Positions 4,156-5,939 of a DNA stretch of 5,939 nt are shown here, one piece after another. Within the stretch, counting starts at the first letter, position 1. Every line of letters starts with the position of its first letter. The notes below the pieces were generated by a model. It searched no databases. It worked only from the letters and a program-made list of their open reading frames with translations, and had not been told where the DNA came from. The DNA lies in the NCBI GenBank assembly GCA_020024515.1, contig JAHHTR010000129.1, positions 1-5,939 on the forward strand. The letters are read 5' to 3'. The stretch comes from Angelakisella sp. (GTDB lineage Bacteria; Bacillota; Clostridia; Oscillospirales; Ruminococcaceae). The position numbers were made by a program, and so were the translations under genes.

Positions 4156-5939
4156 ATGAGCAGTAAATCAAAACTAGTGTTAAAAATTTTATCTACATTA
4201 TTGTCTGTCGTATTACTTTTTGAAGTAGTACCTATGCAGGCTTTTGCAGCTTTCGCTACTCCGGATACAGCTATTACTGAAACACAGAACAGCGAAACTG
4301 TTGAAGAAGAACCAAAGACGGAAGAACAAGTTCCATATGTTCTTAATGAAGATATTTCAAAGCGTGAACAAAATGTTAAACATTTTAAAATGAGCGATGG
4401 TACAATGCAGGCTGTTTCCTATGCGGTTCCGGTTCATTTTGAACAAAATGGTGCTTGGGTTGACTATGACAATTCTCTGATTGAAATAGAGGATGAAGAA
4501 GAAAACAACGCAACACCATATGCGCTTGTAAAGAAGAAAGACTTGAAAAATAAATTTTCAAACTATAGTGTTCGTTTTTCTAAAGAAAGCAATCGAAATA
4601 AGTTAGTTCGTTTAGAAAAGGATGGCTTGAAACTGTCTTGGCAATATGCGGATACCAAAAACGCTTCTGCACAAGTCCAAAAAGTTATAGCTGATGAAGA
4701 TGAAACAACAATAGAGAATTTGACATCTACTGTCAAATACAAAAACATCTTTAAAAAAACAGATTTAGAATATATTGTCGGACCTGATGGCCTTAAAGAA
4801 AACCTCTATTTAAACAGCAAAAAAGCGCCTACAGAATTTGTTGCAGAGTATAAAGCTGTTGGTCTTACACCTGTTCAAAAAGATGAAAAAACAATTCATC
4901 TTTTAGATGAACAGGGGAATATTATATTCGTTTTAGAAGCACCTTATATGATAGATGCTAACGGAGTAAGCTGCGACGGTATTGTTTTACATCTTGAAAA
5001 TGTAAAGAAAAATACTTTTACTGTTCGAATGCAATTAGATGTATCATGGACACAAGATGTAGAGCGAGCCTATCCGATTTTAGTGGATCCTTGTATTCAG
5101 ACCGAACAGTATGCCAAAGATATGGATTCCACTTTTGTGTCTTCTAAAAATCCAAATAAATGTTATGGTAATCCTAAAGTGACGACAAATGACAGAGGTA
5201 GCCTTTATGTTGGAAACATTTATGGATTTGGGCAAACAAAAAGCTACTTGAAATTTACAAATTTACCAGACATTGGTGTGGGCTCTAAAGTAGTAGATGC
5301 CAAACTTGGTATGGGCCTTCGTCAATGCGAAGTCGGTTTCCAAATGGATTTGCGTCGAGTTACGTCAGCGTGGGATACGGCTTCTCTTTGTTGGAATCAA
5401 CAGCCACAATGTCAAAATGAAATTTTGGATTATAAGATGTTGACACCAGAAACCTCTATCAAGACATACCTGAAATTTGAAATTACTGATTTAGTACGAG
5501 GCTGGTATAGCGGCGAAATGGAAAATAATGGTATTGTTTTTTCGACCGATAAAACAGTGCCTGCTAAAGCATGGTTTTTCTCTAGCAACTACACAACACA
5601 TAATGTAAATCGCCCTCTTTTATGGATTAGCTATCGTAATATGACCGGCTATGAAAATTATTGGAGCTATACCAGTCTTCCCGCAGCTCGCTATGGAACA
5701 GCGAGTGTAAACAATTTCAACGGCAATCTTATTTTTTCAGAAAAAGTTTCACCGGATGATGGTGGAAATCTTATGCCTGTAGCGTTGCAGCTGACCTACA
5801 ATTGCAATGGTGAGCGTATGTCCTATAGCTATCTTGCTAAAAATATGCAAACAAATTACCATATGTTTTTGGTTGCAGAGAGTGGACAATTGGAGAAAAA
5901 CGGTTATCGCTATTATTTGAATGATAGCGATGGCACACG
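4156..5939 (+). CDS. Secreted DNRLRE-domain protein leading into an Rhs/YD-repeat region (3' end outside window)
   Basis: The frame is open from ATG at 4156 to the window edge (594 complete codons). GGAGGAG (4144-4150) lies 5 nt upstream. The N-terminus is a signal peptide: basic residues 4-10, a hydrophobic core at about 11-25, and a probable cleavage after AFA near residue 31-34. An acidic linker follows (about 35-60), then an N-terminal region with the SYAVPVHFEQNGAWVDYD stretch (88-105), seen in large secreted Firmicute proteins of this type. A DNRLRE-like domain covers about 315-492 (SYLKFTNLP, then the WNQQP segment, then EITDLVRGWYSG). The segment GYENYWSYTSLPAARYG and VNNFNGNLIFSE (498-528) is the usual transition into an Rhs/YD-repeat shell. 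Such proteins are often polymorphic toxins or adhesins with a variable C-terminus; that end is not visible here, so toxin function is unproven. Own promoter region; sits downstream of the kinase terminator. Confidence 0.88.
   Translation, partial: MSSKSKLVLKILSTLLSVVLLFEVVPMQAFAAFATPDTAITETQNSETVEEEPKTEEQVPYVLNEDISKREQNVKHFKMSDGTMQAVSYAVPVHFEQNGAWVDYDNSLIEIEDEEENNATPYALVKKKDLKNKFSNYSVRFSKESNRNKLVRLEKDGLKLSWQYADTKNASAQVQKVIADEDETTIENLTSTVKYKNIFKKTDLEYIVGPDGLKENLYLNSKKAPTEFVAEYKAVGLTPVQKDEKTIHLLDEQGNIIFVLEAPYMIDANGVSCDGIVLHLENVKKNTFTVRMQLDVSWTQDVERAYPILVDPCIQTEQYAKDMDSTFVSSKNPNKCYGNPKVTTNDRGSLYVGNIYGFGQTKSYLKFTNLPDIGVGSKVVDAKLGMGLRQCEVGFQMDLRRVTSAWDTASLCWNQQPQCQNEILDYKMLTPETSIKTYLKFEITDLVRGWYSGEMENNGIVFSTDKTVPAKAWFFSSNYTTHNVNRPLLWISYRNMTGYENYWSYTSLPAARYGTASVNNFNGNLIFSEKVSPDDGGNLMPVALQLTYNCNGERMSYSYLAKNMQTNYHMFLVAESGQLEKNGYRYYLNDSDGT

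Overview
The window looks like accessory DNA from a low-GC Gram-positive anaerobe, probably a gut Clostridia-type Firmicute. This rests on strong AT richness, GGAGG-type ribosome binding sites, TAA at every complete gene end, and family content (AgrB/AgrD, AgrC-like kinase, LytTR regulator, secreted DNRLRE/Rhs-type giant). The genus cannot be fixed from the sequence.

Layout: (1) 2-154 is the last 50 codons of a tyrosine recombinase, so a mobile element or its remnant ends here. (2) 155-533 has no convincing gene. It holds a consensus -10, a good ribosome binding site with a five-codon reading frame, and a minus-strand terminator. (3) 534-1248, minus strand, is a two-gene unit with agrD (pro-peptide) first and agrB (protease/exporter) second, overlapping by 11 bp. 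(4) 1249-1490 is a divergent control region with promoter candidates facing both ways and a perfect 22-bp dyad between them. (5) 1491-3894, plus strand, carries a Cro/CI-type regulator, a LytTR response regulator and an AgrC-like sensor kinase, closed by a clear terminator at 3969-3999. (6) From 4156 to the window edge runs a secreted protein with a signal peptide, a DNRLRE domain and the lead-in to an Rhs/YD-repeat region; it is cut by the window end.

Together, items 3-5 form a complete agr-type peptide quorum-sensing circuit: AgrD is trimmed, cyclised and exported by AgrB, the kinase senses the peptide outside the cell, and the response regulator acts on DNA. The layout differs from the staphylococcal agrBDCA operon: D precedes B, the signal-making pair is divergent from the signal-sensing pair, the regulator precedes the kinase, and a Cro/CI regulator sits at the hinge. 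The predicted signal has Ser where the ring-forming Cys normally sits, suggesting a lactone peptide. The adjacent large secreted protein, with its own promoter-like region and a hairpin dyad, is the natural candidate for a quorum-controlled output; that link is inferred from position only.
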